Of a stretch of DNA of 64,000 nucleotides, positions 1 through 9,542 are shown one piece after another. Source of the DNA: SZUA-545 sp050297855. GTDB taxonomy: Bacteria > Campylobacterota > Campylobacteria > Campylobacterales > SZUA-545. Each line of letters opens with the position of its first letter. Position 1 is the first letter of the stretch. Below the pieces are notes generated by a model. It made no database searches. It was not told the DNA's origin and saw only the letters and a list, made by a program, of their open reading frames with translations. The stretch is taken from assembly GCA_050297855.1 (NCBI GenBank), contig JBNKTC010000010.1, positions 62,001-126,000 of the forward strand, written 5' to 3'. Both the position numbers and the translations under genes were made by a program.

Positions 1-1
1 C

Positions 2-343
2 GACCGTTTCGAGATGGAATACATCGAGACGATCACCCAGCGGCTGGAGAAGATGAGCTCCCTGCTCTACGGCTATCCGATCTTTATGGAACTCTCCGTC
101 GGCATCCGGGACCTCGTAACCGGCCTGAAGGGTATCGACCAGGAGAACGACCTGCTTTTTAAAAAGATCAGTATCTACCTGGAGAGCTTTATCTTTGTCC
201 TGACAAAATGGAAAAACGAGGTCCTCATCGAAGGGGTGGCCAACCCCAATATGTACGACAGCTCTCTACTAAACGACATCAAGATGGTGTGCGAACGGAT
301 CGACGGGACCGAGAGCGACGGCGGGGATATGGAACTTTTCTAG
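2..343 (+). CDS. C-terminal part of an unrecognised protein, cut by the window edge
   Basis: The frame is open from the first bases of the window, so the visible ~113 residues are the C-terminal end of a longer protein; the ATG at 14 is probably internal. The sequence is soluble-looking and largely helical, with a Gln/Glu/Lys-rich start (ETITQRLEKM) and an acidic tail ending GDMELF. No domain is recognised. It converges on htpX with a 3-base gap. Campylobacterota genomes carry many signalling proteins with helical ends of this kind, but that is only an impression and no function is assigned. Confidence 0.55.
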   Translation, partial: DRFEMEYIETITQRLEKMSSLLYGYPIFMELSVGIRDLVTGLKGIDQENDLLFKKISIYLESFIFVLTKWKNEVLIEGVANPNMYDSSLLNDIKMVCERIDGTESDGGDMELF

Positions 344-346
344 GGC

Positions 347-1198
347 TTAGTAGAGCCCCCGTTTAAGCCCCTCCAGGCGTTCGATCCGTTCCTGTGTCGT
401 CGGGTGGGTACGGAAGAGGTTGGCAAACTGTACATCTTTTCCCGTAAAGGGGTTGATGATAAACATGTGGGCCGTCTGCTGGTTGGCTTCGTGCATGAGC
501 CCGCGTTTGTTGTAGTTCTCCAGTTTGGAGAGTGCTGTCTGGAGCCATTCGGGATGACCGGTCAGGCGCGCAGCCCCTTCATCGGCCATATACTCCCGGC
601 TTCTGGAGACCGCCATCTGGACCATCATCGCCGCGATGGGCATGATGATCGAGAGTGCCAGCATCAGGATCGGGTGAGGACGGTTGTTTCCCCCGCCGCC
701 GAACATGGCACTAAACTGCAGGATATTGGCGATAACGGAGATCGCCCCGGCGACCGTAGCCGCCACGGTCCCCACCAGGATATCGTAGTGCTTGACGTGA
801 CTCAGCTCATGGGCAAGGACCGCTTCGATCTCCTCCTCATCCAGCAGGTCCATCAGTCCTTCAGTGACGGCGATTGCGGCATGCTCGGGGTTACGCCCGG
901 TAGCAAACGCGTTGGGGACGGTATCGGGGACGATATAGACCCTTGGCATCGGGACCCCCGCACGGGAGCTGAGGCGGTGGACGATGCGCAGCAGGCCCGG
1001 GGCACTGCTTTCGTCGACTTCTACGGCGTTGTAGTGGGAGAGGACCATCTTGTCCGAGTAGAAGTAGCTGTAGAAGTTCATGGCACCCGCCATGACCAGG
1101 GCGATGAGCATCCCGCTCTGGCCGCCCAGCAGCCCGCCGATCCAGATAAAAAGAATGGTTAGTAGTGTGAGTAGGAATATTGTTTTTGCTTGTTCCAT
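347..1198 (-). CDS. htpX: HtpX-type membrane zinc metalloprotease
   Basis: M48-family protease of 283 residues, the usual HtpX length. Two N-terminal hydrophobic segments (about residues 7-40) are followed by the zinc motif HELSH (about residue 130) and a second hydrophobic pair around 145-195; the third zinc ligand is expected in the SREYMADEGA stretch. Members degrade misfolded inner-membrane proteins together with FtsH. The gene is monocistronic and divergent from the glutamate dehydrogenase gene. An AAGGAGAT ribosome-binding site precedes the ATG. No regulatory box was recognised in the 113-base divergent spacer. Confidence 0.93.
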   Translation of the reverse strand: MEQAKTIFLLTLLTILFIWIGGLLGGQSGMLIALVMAGAMNFYSYFYSDKMVLSHYNAVEVDESSAPGLLRIVHRLSSRAGVPMPRVYIVPDTVPNAFATGRNPEHAAIAVTEGLMDLLDEEEIEAVLAHELSHVKHYDILVGTVAATVAGAISVIANILQFSAMFGGGGNNRPHPILMLALSIIMPIAAMMVQMAVSRSREYMADEGAARLTGHPEWLQTALSKLENYNKRGLMHEANQQTAHMFIINPFTGKDVQFANLFRTHPTTQERIERLEGLKRGLY

Positions 1199-1311
1199 GA
1201 TTGATCTCCTTGTTAAAGATTCGGAAAATGATATTATACAGGTTATTGAGACGAATCATAGAAAAATTGGGTTAGAATTTAATTAGACACCAAGGGAAAG
1301 AGCACGATTTT

Positions 1312-4300
1312 ATGAAACAAGATATGAGAATTGAATCAATATGCAGCACGATGAGCGAAAAGGATTTCGACTTTGACGCCAAAAGCCTCAAGACGATCGA
1401 GGAGGAGGGGATCTGCGTTCAGGTCTACGATACCCGTGATCCGGGCAGAAGCAACGAGATCGTCGTCTATACCAAGGAGCATAAGACCCTTTCGGACAAT
1501 ATGCCGATCCTGGAGAACCTGGGGCTCTGTATCGACAGTGAAGTCGCTTCCAAGGCGATCTTCAAAGATGAGACGATCTACCTCCGCAAATACCTGATCG
1601 CTTGCCTGGATGAGGAGGAGTGGCGCAAATCCAAGGAGAACCTCTCCGAAGTGATCGCCGGGGCGATCATCGGGAAGATGAGCAATTCACCCCTTAACGC
1701 CCTGGCCTACCTGGCCAACATCTCCAAACGGGAGATACGCCTGATCAAGGCGATCGCGGCCTACGAAGATCAGCTTATCACCGTTTTAAGCGAGCAGTTT
1801 ATCGCCAAGACACTGGTCAAGCACAGCGGATTTATCCCCCTTTTCCGGGACTATTTCGATGTCAAGTTCAACCCGGGAGTCAAGGGGCGTGAAGCGAAGC
1901 TGAAGGAGCTGGATAAAACGATTTCCGAAATGCTGCACAAGGTAGAGAATATCAGTGAGGACCGGGTACTGCGGATCTTTTTCCATATTCTTCAGGCCAT
2001 GACGCGGACCAACTACTATTTCGGATACGAACAGATCGCCTTCAAGGTCGATGTGACAAAGCTATCCGGTGAACTTAAGGGACTTCAGCCCAAGATCGAA
2101 GCTTTTGTCTACCATCCCGATTTTGCCGGGCTGCACCTGCGGCGAAACCTGGTCAGCCGGGGCGGTATCCGCTACAGCGACCGCTACGACGATTACCGCA
2201 ACGAGGTCAAAGCGCTGATGAAAGCTCAGCGGAGCAAAAACGCCGTCATCATCCCGAGCGGGGCCAAGGGCGGGTTTGTCATTAACAAGGAGAACCCGAC
2301 AAAAGAGGAGTTCAAGGCGGTCTACGAGACCTATATGAACTCCCTTCTGGACCTGGTGGACAACCGTGTCGGCAACAAGGTGGTGCGCAACGAGAACATC
2401 GTCGCCTACGACGGGGACGATACCTACTTCGTCGTGGCAGCCGACAAGGGGACGGCGGCCATGAGCGATACGGCCAATGCCATCAGCGAATCCCGAGGCT
2501 TCTGGCTGGGTGACGCCTTCGCCAGCGGCGGCTCCAAGGGATACAACCACAAAGAGATGGGGATCACGGCTAAAGGCTCCATCAAATCCACCGAGCGCTT
2601 TTTTATCGAGCAGGGGAAAAACTTCTACGAAGAGCCGATCACGGTCGTGGGGATCGGGAGCCCCAGCGGGGACGTCTTCGGTAACGGGATCCTGCTCAGT
2701 TCCCAGTTCAAGCTGATCGCCGGGATCGGAAGCCGGGAGATATTTATCGATCCCGAACCCGATATCGTCACAAGCTATAAAGAGCGCCGCCGTCTCTTTA
2801 ACGAAGGGAAAGGGTGGTCCCACTACGATACGACGCTTATCTCCAAAGGGGGAGGGATCTTTAACAAAAGCGACAAGGCGATCACGCTCACACCCGAGAT
2901 CAAAAAACTCTTCGGGATCAAAAAAGATGTCATGGCCGGGCCGGAACTGGTCCGTACGATCCTCTGCGCCAAAGTGGACATGCTCTTTAACGGCGGGGTG
3001 GGGACCTACGTCAAGGCCACAAGTGAGAGTAACAGCGAGATCGGCGACAAACCCAACGAGAACGTCCGGGTCGATGCCAAGGATATCCGCGCCTACTGTG
3101 TCTGCGAGGGTGGGAACCTCGGCTTTACGCAAAAAGCGCGGCTGGAGTACGCCAAAAACGGCGGACGGATCAATATGGACGCCATCGACAACTCCGCCGG
3201 GGTCAATACCTCCGACATCGAGGTCAACCTCAAGATCATCCTCAACTCCCTGGTATCCAAAGGGGTGATCAAGGAGGCCGACCGGATCGAACTGCTTAAC
3301 AGCATGATCCCCAACGTAGAGAACACGGTGCTCTGGACAAACTATTTCCAGGCACTGGCCATCAGCCTGGACGAGATCCGGAGCCGGGAAGACCTTAAGA
3401 AGTTCAAGAAGACGGTCAATGTCCTGGAGGACAAGGTGGAGAACTTCGAGCGGGCCAATTTCGAGATCCCGTCCAACGAGGACTTTGGTTCAGTTGTGGG
3501 TAAAAACGGGGCGATCTTCCGGCCGATCCTCTCGATCATGCTCTCCTACGCCAAGATCTATATCGAGAGCTTCCTCAAGCACCACCCCGAGTTCGTCGAC
3601 TCCAACTTTGCCCAGCACTACGTCTTCCAGTACTTCCCCAAGACCTTCAGCACGATCTATAAAAGCGAAGTGGCCGATCATCCCCTGCGCCGGGAGATCA
3701 TCGCCAACTATATCGCCAACAAGATCATCAATGCCCAGGGGGCAAGCTTTATCCATGACGCGGCGGAGCTTGGTGAAGAGCAGTTCCTGCTTAAGATCAA
3801 AGCGTTTTTGATGGTGAACAACCTCTACTCCGCCAACGATGTCCGTTTCGAGCTTTTCCGCCAGGACTATACGATCCCGGCCAAAAAACAGTACGAACTG
3901 CTGTTGGACCTGGACTACACGATCAACTTCTCCATCGACTGGTTCCTGGAGCACGGTGAGTACAAGATCGCTCTCAAGGACCGGGGTGCGGAGTACCGTG
4001 CGGCCCTCTCCAAGTTCGTCGAAAACGTCGATCCCAAGTATGTCAAGAAGATCGTCGATGACAACGAGAAGCTCAACCGCTTCTTCTCACTGCAGGACTA
4101 CATCCAGCTCGCGCTGACTATTATCAGCGTCAAAGAGACGACGCACCAGGATTTCGTCCATGTGGCCAACCTCTTTTTTACCGCTACGACGGACCTGGAT
4201 ATCTTCTATATCACCGACACGATCAAGGAGATCCATGCGGAGAACGAGTGGGAGGAGCGGCTTAAATACGAGCTGGAGAAGGATGCGTTTGATACAATTT

Positions 4301-4506
4301 TCCATATTATCGAGAAGATTATGAATTTCAAACGGGCGAATGAGAGTATCGAGGAGGCGTATAAAGCCTTTGTAGCGATCAACGAAGATCACTATACGAT
4401 CTATCTGCAGGATCTTAAAAACCTTAAGGCCAATCCTACGGATCAGTTTACAGCGTTAGCGGTGGTGATCAATTCGCTCAAAAAGATCATCCATGCCAAA
4501 AGTTAA
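1312..4506 (+). CDS. Large NAD-dependent glutamate dehydrogenase
   Basis: A 1064-residue member of the large NAD-GDH family, which interconverts glutamate and 2-oxoglutarate and usually acts catabolically. It is shorter than the ~1600-residue GDH180 type and lacks most of the N-terminal regulatory part, a length I associate with Campylobacterota. The catalytic core is clear: LRRNLVSRGGIRYSDR (about 265-280), the active-site lysine region IIPSGAKGGFVI (about 310-320), and the dinucleotide-binding stretch VGIGSPSGDVFGNG (about 448-461). The C-terminal third is helical. The gene overlaps the next small ORF by 14 bases. Confidence 0.9.
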   Translation: MKQDMRIESICSTMSEKDFDFDAKSLKTIEEEGICVQVYDTRDPGRSNEIVVYTKEHKTLSDNMPILENLGLCIDSEVASKAIFKDETIYLRKYLIACLDEEEWRKSKENLSEVIAGAIIGKMSNSPLNALAYLANISKREIRLIKAIAAYEDQLITVLSEQFIAKTLVKHSGFIPLFRDYFDVKFNPGVKGREAKLKELDKTISEMLHKVENISEDRVLRIFFHILQAMTRTNYYFGYEQIAFKVDVTKLSGELKGLQPKIEAFVYHPDFAGLHLRRNLVSRGGIRYSDRYDDYRNEVKALMKAQRSKNAVIIPSGAKGGFVINKENPTKEEFKAVYETYMNSLLDLVDNRVGNKVVRNENIVAYDGDDTYFVVAADKGTAAMSDTANAISESRGFWLGDAFASGGSKGYNHKEMGITAKGSIKSTERFFIEQGKNFYEEPITVVGIGSPSGDVFGNGILLSSQFKLIAGIGSREIFIDPEPDIVTSYKERRRLFNEGKGWSHYDTTLISKGGGIFNKSDKAITLTPEIKKLFGIKKDVMAGPELVRTILCAKVDMLFNGGVGTYVKATSESNSEIGDKPNENVRVDAKDIRAYCVCEGGNLGFTQKARLEYAKNGGRINMDAIDNSAGVNTSDIEVNLKIILNSLVSKGVIKEADRIELLNSMIPNVENTVLWTNYFQALAISLDEIRSREDLKKFKKTVNVLEDKVENFERANFEIPSNEDFGSVVGKNGAIFRPILSIMLSYAKIYIESFLKHHPEFVDSNFAQHYVFQYFPKTFSTIYKSEVADHPLRREIIANYIANKIINAQGASFIHDAAELGEEQFLLKIKAFLMVNNLYSANDVRFELFRQDYTIPAKKQYELLLDLDYTINFSIDWFLEHGEYKIALKDRGAEYRAALSKFVENVDPKYVKKIVDDNEKLNRFFSLQDYIQLALTIISVKETTHQDFVHVANLFFTATTDLDIFYITDTIKEIHAENEWEERLKYELEKDAFDTIFHIIEKIMNFKRANESIEEAYKAFVAINEDHYTIYLQDLKNLKANPTDQFTALAVVINSLKKIIHAKS

Positions 4507-4711
4507 CTGCCGCGACTGCCGGCACTACTACATCACCTTTGACGCCAACGCCCCCTACGGCTGCCGCGTCTACGGGTTTAAATCCAAACTCACCCCGAGC
4601 ATCGCGGTCTACCAGTCCTCGGGAATGCACTGCACCCTTTTCCAGCCCAAAGAGGAGAAGGAACCCGGGGAAGGAAACGGAAAAAAGGACGGAGGCGGAC
4701 TCTACGCCTAG
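4493..4711 (+). CDS. Small cysteine-motif protein of unknown function
   Basis: A 72-residue soluble protein with CRDC (about residues 6-9), a later Cys in YGCRVYG and another in MHCTLF, a four-cysteine arrangement that could bind one zinc ion. The tail is charged and low complexity (KEEKEPGEGNGKKDGG). It starts inside the end of the glutamate dehydrogenase gene (14-base overlap) and ends with a 4-base convergent overlap with the symporter gene, so it is probably translated from the dehydrogenase mRNA. No function can be named; the cysteine spacing is the only real evidence that it is a protein. Confidence 0.7.
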   Translation: MPKVNCRDCRHYYITFDANAPYGCRVYGFKSKLTPSIAVYQSSGMHCTLFQPKEEKEPGEGNGKKDGGGLYA

Positions 4712-6048
4712 AAGACGCCCATCGAGTTGAGCATCACGACGACCACCCCTACAGGTACGACATACTTCACCGTGTAAAACCACCCTTTAAAGAGCATTTT
4801 CCCAAACCCGTGGTGTTCTAAAAACATCTCTGTATGGTTTTTGTCCATGACAAAACCGATAAAGAGGGCGGTGCCCAGACCGCCGAGGGGGAGCATGACC
4901 GCCGCGGTGACAAAATCGATCGAGTCGAACAGCCCTTTGCCGCCGATGGCAAGCCACTCGAACCCTTTGATATTGGAGAGGAGTGCAAAGATCCCGATCA
5001 GCCAGATCACCCCGGCGGAGTACCAGGTGGCCTTGGTGCGGCCCACCTTCTTGCGCTGCTGCAGGTAGGCGACGGCCGGTTCGAGCATGGAGATGGCCGA
5101 GGTGAGCCCTGCAAAGGCCAGGGCGATGAAGAAGAGGACCGCGAAGATGTTGCCGATCACCCCCATCTGATAAAAGACCGCCGGCATGGAGATAAAGACC
5201 AGCCCCGGTCCTTTGCCCGGGTCCATCCCGAACCCGAGCATAAACGTAAACATCATGAGCCCCGCAAAGAGGGCGATGGCCGTATCGATCACCAAGATCC
5301 AGACCGACGAGCCGAGGATGCGGGTCTGCTTGTCGGAGAAGGAGGCGTAGGTCATGATCACCGCCATCCCGATGGAGAGGGTGAAAAAGGCGTGCCCGAC
5401 GGCGATCAGGATGGAGGTGGGGGTCAGTTTGGCGAAGTCGGGTTCGAACATAAAGGCAAACGCCTTGCCGAAGGTGTCAAAACTGAGGGCATAGAAGAAC
5501 ATCACCAGGATGATCCCCATAAGGATCGGCATCAGGTAGCTGTTGGCCTTTTCGATCCCGCCCTTGATCCCCCTGGAGACGATGGAGGCGACGATGACCA
5601 TGCTGAGGGTATGGAAAAGCAGCTGGGTCTGGATATCGGTCGTCAGCATCGACATAAAGAGGGCTTCGGCCGCTTCCGGCGTGGCAGGCAGGGCGGTCAG
5701 GGTCAGGTAGATATAGTAAAAGAGCCAGCCGATGACGACGGAGTAGAAAGTGAGGATAAAAAAGCTGCCCAAAAAGGCAAACCCGCTGAAACGCCAGTAC
5801 TTCTTGGCATTGGGGGCGAGGTGCTCAAAAGCGCTGACGGGCTCTTTCTGGGCCATGTTCCCCAGGGTGATCTCCGCGATCAGCAGCGGTAGTCCCACCA
5901 GCAAAACGGTGATGAGGTAGACAAGGACAAAAGCCCCCCCGCCGTTATCCCCGGCGATGTAGGGAAACTTCCAGATATTTCCCAGCCCCACCGCGGACCC
6001 CGCGGAGGCAAGGATAAATCCGATCTTGCTGAAATGTCCTCTGTTCAT
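4708..6048 (-). CDS. Sodium-dependent neurotransmitter-symporter-family transporter
   Basis: A 446-residue NSS/SNF (LeuT-fold) transporter with about 11-12 membrane segments. The first segment has the signature GSAVGLGNIWKFPY followed by GGGAFVLVYL, which form the sodium and substrate sites in LeuT. Bacterial members import amino acids with Na+; the substrate here cannot be read from sequence. Proximity to glutamate dehydrogenase, on the opposite strand and converging, is suggestive of amino-acid metabolism but is not an operon link. An AGGAG site precedes the ATG. Confidence 0.92.
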   Translation of the reverse strand: MNRGHFSKIGFILASAGSAVGLGNIWKFPYIAGDNGGGAFVLVYLITVLLVGLPLLIAEITLGNMAQKEPVSAFEHLAPNAKKYWRFSGFAFLGSFFILTFYSVVIGWLFYYIYLTLTALPATPEAAEALFMSMLTTDIQTQLLFHTLSMVIVASIVSRGIKGGIEKANSYLMPILMGIILVMFFYALSFDTFGKAFAFMFEPDFAKLTPTSILIAVGHAFFTLSIGMAVIMTYASFSDKQTRILGSSVWILVIDTAIALFAGLMMFTFMLGFGMDPGKGPGLVFISMPAVFYQMGVIGNIFAVLFFIALAFAGLTSAISMLEPAVAYLQQRKKVGRTKATWYSAGVIWLIGIFALLSNIKGFEWLAIGGKGLFDSIDFVTAAVMLPLGGLGTALFIGFVMDKNHTEMFLEHHGFGKMLFKGWFYTVKYVVPVGVVVVMLNSMGVF

Positions 6049-6087
6049 CCGTTAACTCCTGTTTTTGTTGCTTATCCTAGCATATCG

Positions 6088-7977
6088 CTAATAAACCCGG
6101 ATCAGGCGGCTCTCCAGGGTAACGGCATGGTTTAAAAGGGATTCGACGGCCTGTTTAAGCTGTGTCATATCCGTCTCACTCGGGGCGTTTCGGCTCAGGA
6201 GATCGCAGCGGATCCTATACGCCTCCCCGTTCCCCAGGAGTTCGACGTTACTTACGGTAACCGTGCCGCACCCGAGGGTAAAGGGGGTATCGTTAAGGGC
6301 CTGGCGGATATTGGCATAGTCGGTCATCTTGCCGAAGGAGAGGTAGAGCGGGATGGCGATGAGCAGCATGGAGACTCCCAGCGCCCAGAAGCTCCGTTTT
6401 CCCTTGACCCCCGTCGAGTAGCCCAGGACCAAAAAGGTGAGTGATGCCGCCAGGACGATGCCGACGAGGTTGGTCACAAAAAGGAGCAGGGCGTTCAGAA
6501 CGATGTAGCCGTCCATCCATCCCAGTCCGATCCCCACGACCGAGAGGGGCGGGACGAGGGCGACGGCGATGGCGACCCCGGCGAGGCTCTGGGAGACCTT
6601 GCTGTCGGCTTTGGCAAAGGCGGCGGCTACTCCTGAGATGACGGCCACCATCAGGTCCAGAAGCGACGGCCGGAGCCGTCCGGTCAGTTCGCTTGTCCAG
6701 GTCTCAAAGGGCATCAGGGAAGTCATCAGGGCCGATGCGCCCAGGGCGAGGGCGATGCCGATGGCAATGGTCCCCATGGAGCGGTAAAAGAGGGGACTGT
6801 CTTTGCGCAGTACCCCCATGGAGAAGGAGACCATCGGGGCCATAAGCGGTGCCAGGATCATGGCGCCGATGACGACCGAGGCGCTGTCGAGGAAGATCCC
6901 CAGGGTCGCCAGCAGGGTACTCAGGACCATGAGCGTCAGGTACTGGGGTGTGGGGTTGGCCTCGTCGCGCAGGGAGAGGAAGAGATTTTTGTAGCGCTCT
7001 TCGGAGGCGTTGGAGAAGAAGGGCAGCGGCCGTTCGACCATCTCCAGACGCTCCTTTTCAAGGGGCAGGTTTTCAACCTTGATGCTCTCTTTGTCGCTCC
7101 CGTCGGAAGGGTTCTCTTCGGCAAATCCCTCCCCTGCGACGACCGAAAGCACCTCTTTATCCACATGGAGCGTTACCGGGGTCTCGATCGTCGTCTCCCG
7201 GTCTACGAGGACCGGGTAGGGGCGCTCACTGGTGATCGTAATGTCGGAGCTTTTCACATACCCGATGGAGCCCGGGAGTTTGGTAAAACTTTTGGTCTTG
7301 GAGAGGGTGATCCGGCCCAGGAAACCGAGGTAGTCCAGGATCGACCGGGGGGCGACGAGGACGGCGAAGACCTTGCCGTCGACGGTGGTGAGCGGTTCGT
7401 TCAGGAGGTTTTTGGAGACCGTTTTGTTATCGTGCTCGAAGACATATACACCCGAGGCTGCGGTCTTGACCTCCTGCTCCTTGGCGGTCGTAAGGGTAAA
7501 CGGGTGGAGGGTGATCCCCCGGATCTCACGGAAAAAGAGCTTCAGCCGTTCGAAGAAACCGAGCTCCTTTTCGTAGATGCTTTTGGAGAGCACCGGGACG
7601 TCGGCGACGACGACGGAGTTTAAGACCAGCTCCCCGTTGCAGCGCAGGGTATCGACGGTGTGAAGCTCCCCCTCCAGGGCCTGGCGGATCGCCGCCTCGG
7701 GGTCCGTGGGGATCCTAAAGGTGCGGCTGAGGTAATGCTGCCCCGGCAGCGGGAGAAAAGCGACGGGCTTATTCTCGGCGATACACGCTTCGATACACGC
7801 TTTGAGCAGGGTGAGATTGCCCGAGACGATGATCCGTTCGTGTTCACGGATCGCCTCCCTGCTCGATTCGAGGAAGACCTCCTCTTCCAGGATATCCACC
7901 TCCTCCATGAACATCGACTTGATAACCGCTTCGGCTCCTTTGGCCTCGGAGGAAAGAATGGCAATCGCTTTTTTCAT
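6088..7977 (-). CDS. DUF389 (TIGR00341-type) membrane protein with a lipid-kinase-like N-terminal half
   Basis: A 629-residue protein with two parts. Residues ~340-560 contain a DUF389-like membrane domain with 6-8 hydrophobic segments (LGIFLDSASVVIGAMILAPL, VAIAVALVPPLSVVGIGLG). Residues ~1-290 are soluble; SSDITITSERPYPVLVDRE followed by LHVDKEVLSVVAG resembles the C-terminal beta-sandwich of diacylglycerol/YegS-like kinases. The substrate is unknown. An acidic linker (~290-310) joins the halves. It lies 8 bases downstream of a flavin reductase-like gene and may share its transcript. Confidence 0.8.
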   Translation of the reverse strand: MKKAIAILSSEAKGAEAVIKSMFMEEVDILEEEVFLESSREAIREHERIIVSGNLTLLKACIEACIAENKPVAFLPLPGQHYLSRTFRIPTDPEAAIRQALEGELHTVDTLRCNGELVLNSVVVADVPVLSKSIYEKELGFFERLKLFFREIRGITLHPFTLTTAKEQEVKTAASGVYVFEHDNKTVSKNLLNEPLTTVDGKVFAVLVAPRSILDYLGFLGRITLSKTKSFTKLPGSIGYVKSSDITITSERPYPVLVDRETTIETPVTLHVDKEVLSVVAGEGFAEENPSDGSDKESIKVENLPLEKERLEMVERPLPFFSNASEERYKNLFLSLRDEANPTPQYLTLMVLSTLLATLGIFLDSASVVIGAMILAPLMAPMVSFSMGVLRKDSPLFYRSMGTIAIGIALALGASALMTSLMPFETWTSELTGRLRPSLLDLMVAVISGVAAAFAKADSKVSQSLAGVAIAVALVPPLSVVGIGLGWMDGYIVLNALLLFVTNLVGIVLAASLTFLVLGYSTGVKGKRSFWALGVSMLLIAIPLYLSFGKMTDYANIRQALNDTPFTLGCGTVTVSNVELLGNGEAYRIRCDLLSRNAPSETDMTQLKQAVESLLNHAVTLESRLIRVY

Positions 7978-7985
7978 GACGCTTC

Positions 7986-8564
7986 CTACAGCTGTGTCAG
8001 GTCGTCGTCGGTGTGGTGGTAGCCGCGCCCGACACGCCCGATGTTTTTGAGCGTAAAGCCCAGCCGTGCGTCACTGAGCCCCTCTTTGACAAACTGCTCT
8101 TTTATCTCCAGGATGACGGGGATCGTCCGGCTTCCGGGGAGGTCGATCGTCTGGTAGAAGTCACAAAAAAGCGCTGCATCGGCCCCTTCGATCATCGGGG
8201 GATATCCTTCCGCCCCGTCGACCGTGGGAATATCGAATTTTTCCGCTTCGCTGATCCCCTTTTCCAGTTCGCTTCCGGAGATGTGCATCTTGACCAGATG
8301 GGCTTTGCTGACCGTACAGATGGTGCATTTTTGGGTGGTAAGGATATTGGCCAACGTATCTTTGGGCGTTCCGTCTTTTTTGTGGCCGATGGAGACGACC
8401 ACGACGGGCGGTTCGGACGAGAGGGGCGTGTAGTAGCTGAAGGGGGCGATATTGACGATCCCCCCATCCTCTGTAACGATCCAGGCGATAGGTCGGGGCG
8501 TGACGGTCTGACTCATGAGCTTGTAGCGGGTGGTGGTGTCGATGTCGGCATAGTCGATCAGCAT
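7986..8564 (-). CDS. Flavin reductase-like FMN-binding protein
   Basis: A 192-residue flavin-reductase-like split-barrel protein. The start has VTPRPIAWIVTEDGGIVNIAPFS, the hallmark of the family (TPRPI, substrate and FMN contacts), followed by VVVVSIGHKKDGTPKDT. Members bind FMN and either reduce flavins with NAD(P)H or serve as electron carriers (flavoredoxin type). The partner and substrate are not evident. The DUF389 gene follows after 8 bases, so the two are probably cotranscribed. Confidence 0.85.
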   Translation of the reverse strand: MLIDYADIDTTTRYKLMSQTVTPRPIAWIVTEDGGIVNIAPFSYYTPLSSEPPVVVVSIGHKKDGTPKDTLANILTTQKCTICTVSKAHLVKMHISGSELEKGISEAEKFDIPTVDGAEGYPPMIEGADAALFCDFYQTIDLPGSRTIPVILEIKEQFVKEGLSDARLGFTLKNIGRVGRGYHHTDDDLTQL

Positions 8565-8662
8565 GGCAGAGCCTTTGAAACGTTTTTGGATGATTGTAGC
8601 ACGCTGGGAGTTAGAGACGTATGGGAGAAGTGTTGCGGCCGGGGAGTGCGGCCGCGATAGCG

Positions 8663-9064
8663 TTAAAAGGTTGCGGTAGCGGGCGGGTTATCCGAAAAAT
8701 CGTCCAGTACAGCCGATGCGTTTTTAATGAAGAAGACCTCGAAGATCGGGTTGGCGGCATCCTGGTAGATCATCTTGACCAAATGGTGGCTCTCCAGTAC
8801 CTTGGTTTTAATCGCCAGGTCATCCGTAAATTCCGCTTCGCCGGTGACCCTGACCCAGGCAAACTCCGGCGATGCACTGGAGAACTCCATGTGCGGATCG
8901 ATGCGCAGTTGACGGTAGACCTCTTTGTTGTTGTTGGTGCAGAAGTAGAGCCTGCCGCTCTCTTCCATCATAAACTGGAACGGGCGCACTTTCGGTTCAC
9001 CCTCCTCTACGGTGGCGAGGAAACCGGCGCTGTTGGTCTTAAGGAAATCGATAATGGATTGCAT
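8663..9064 (-). CDS. Pyridoxamine-5'-phosphate-oxidase-like flavin/heme split-barrel protein
   Basis: A 133-residue PPOX-class split-barrel protein. MQSIIDFLKTNSAGFLATVEEGEPKVRPF is typical of the family start, and LYFCTNNNKEVYRQL continues the flavin-binding barrel. Members bind FMN, F420 or heme and often act on reactive or xenobiotic compounds. It sits downstream of a MarR regulator on the same strand with its own AAAGGAG site and its own copy of the MarR-type palindrome in the 46-base spacer, so it is a likely target of that regulator. Confidence 0.82.
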   Translation of the reverse strand: MQSIIDFLKTNSAGFLATVEEGEPKVRPFQFMMEESGRLYFCTNNNKEVYRQLRIDPHMEFSSASPEFAWVRVTGEAEFTDDLAIKTKVLESHHLVKMIYQDAANPIFEVFFIKNASAVLDDFSDNPPATATF

Positions 9065-9078
9065 GATAGCTCCTTTAA

Positions 9079-9091
9079 TTAGATATCTAAC
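9079..9091. promoter_or_regulatory. MarR-type operator upstream of the PPOX-like gene
   Basis: The palindrome TTAGATATCTAA followed by C lies between the marR stop and the PPOX-like gene start. The same core recurs at 9549-9562 at the marR promoter, which argues that both are binding sites for the MarR protein encoded between them. Confidence 0.7.
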
Positions 9092-9110
9092 TATTTAGAG
9101 AAAAAAAACG

Positions 9111-9536
9111 TTACTCGAACCGGGAGCGGATCGCGTCGATGGTCTGTTCGAGTTTTTCGGCCTCGTCGTCGGAGAGCCCCTGGTAGACGCGTGCATTAAG
9201 GGTGTCGGAGATGGTTTCGAAAGCCGGTCTCAGGGATTCGCCTTTTTCGGTCAGGGTAATATGCGTGACGCGGCTGTCGGTTTCGGATTTTTCCTTCGTG
9301 ACATATCCCAGTTCCACCAGTTTGTTGACAAGAACGGTCACTGTGGGTTTGGTCCGGTGGATCCGTGCGGCGATCTCCTGCATCGTCAGGCAGTTTCCGT
9401 CAAAAAGAAGGGCCAGGATATCGCCGTGGGAGGGGACGATCCCTTCGATCCCATGCTTTTCAAGCTCCTTGACAATAAAACGGTTGGCAGTTTCAGAGAG
9501 TCTGCTGACAAGGGCGACCAGGTTATTTTTTCTCAT
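9111..9536 (-). CDS. MarR-family transcriptional regulator
   Basis: A 141-residue MarR protein. The winged helix is visible from about residue 45 to 105: LTMQEIAARIHRTKPTVTVLVNKLVELGYVTKEKSETDSRVTHITLTEKGE, with the recognition helix RTKPTVTVLVNKL and a wing at SETDSRVTHI. Flanking helices would form the dimer. Members repress their own gene and neighbours and release DNA on binding small phenolic or oxidising ligands. Palindromes just upstream of this gene and of the next gene support autoregulation and control of the PPOX-like protein. Confidence 0.9.
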   Translation of the reverse strand: MRKNNLVALVSRLSETANRFIVKELEKHGIEGIVPSHGDILALLFDGNCLTMQEIAARIHRTKPTVTVLVNKLVELGYVTKEKSETDSRVTHITLTEKGESLRPAFETISDTLNARVYQGLSDDEAEKLEQTIDAIRSRFE

Positions 9537-9542
9537 GGGGCT

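Noticed and set aside
4834..5892. 352-residue plus-strand frame rich in Asp, Gly, His and Arg
   Set aside because: It is the antisense of the sodium symporter gene, which has unmistakable membrane segments and motifs; the frame has the composition of a GC-skewed shadow.
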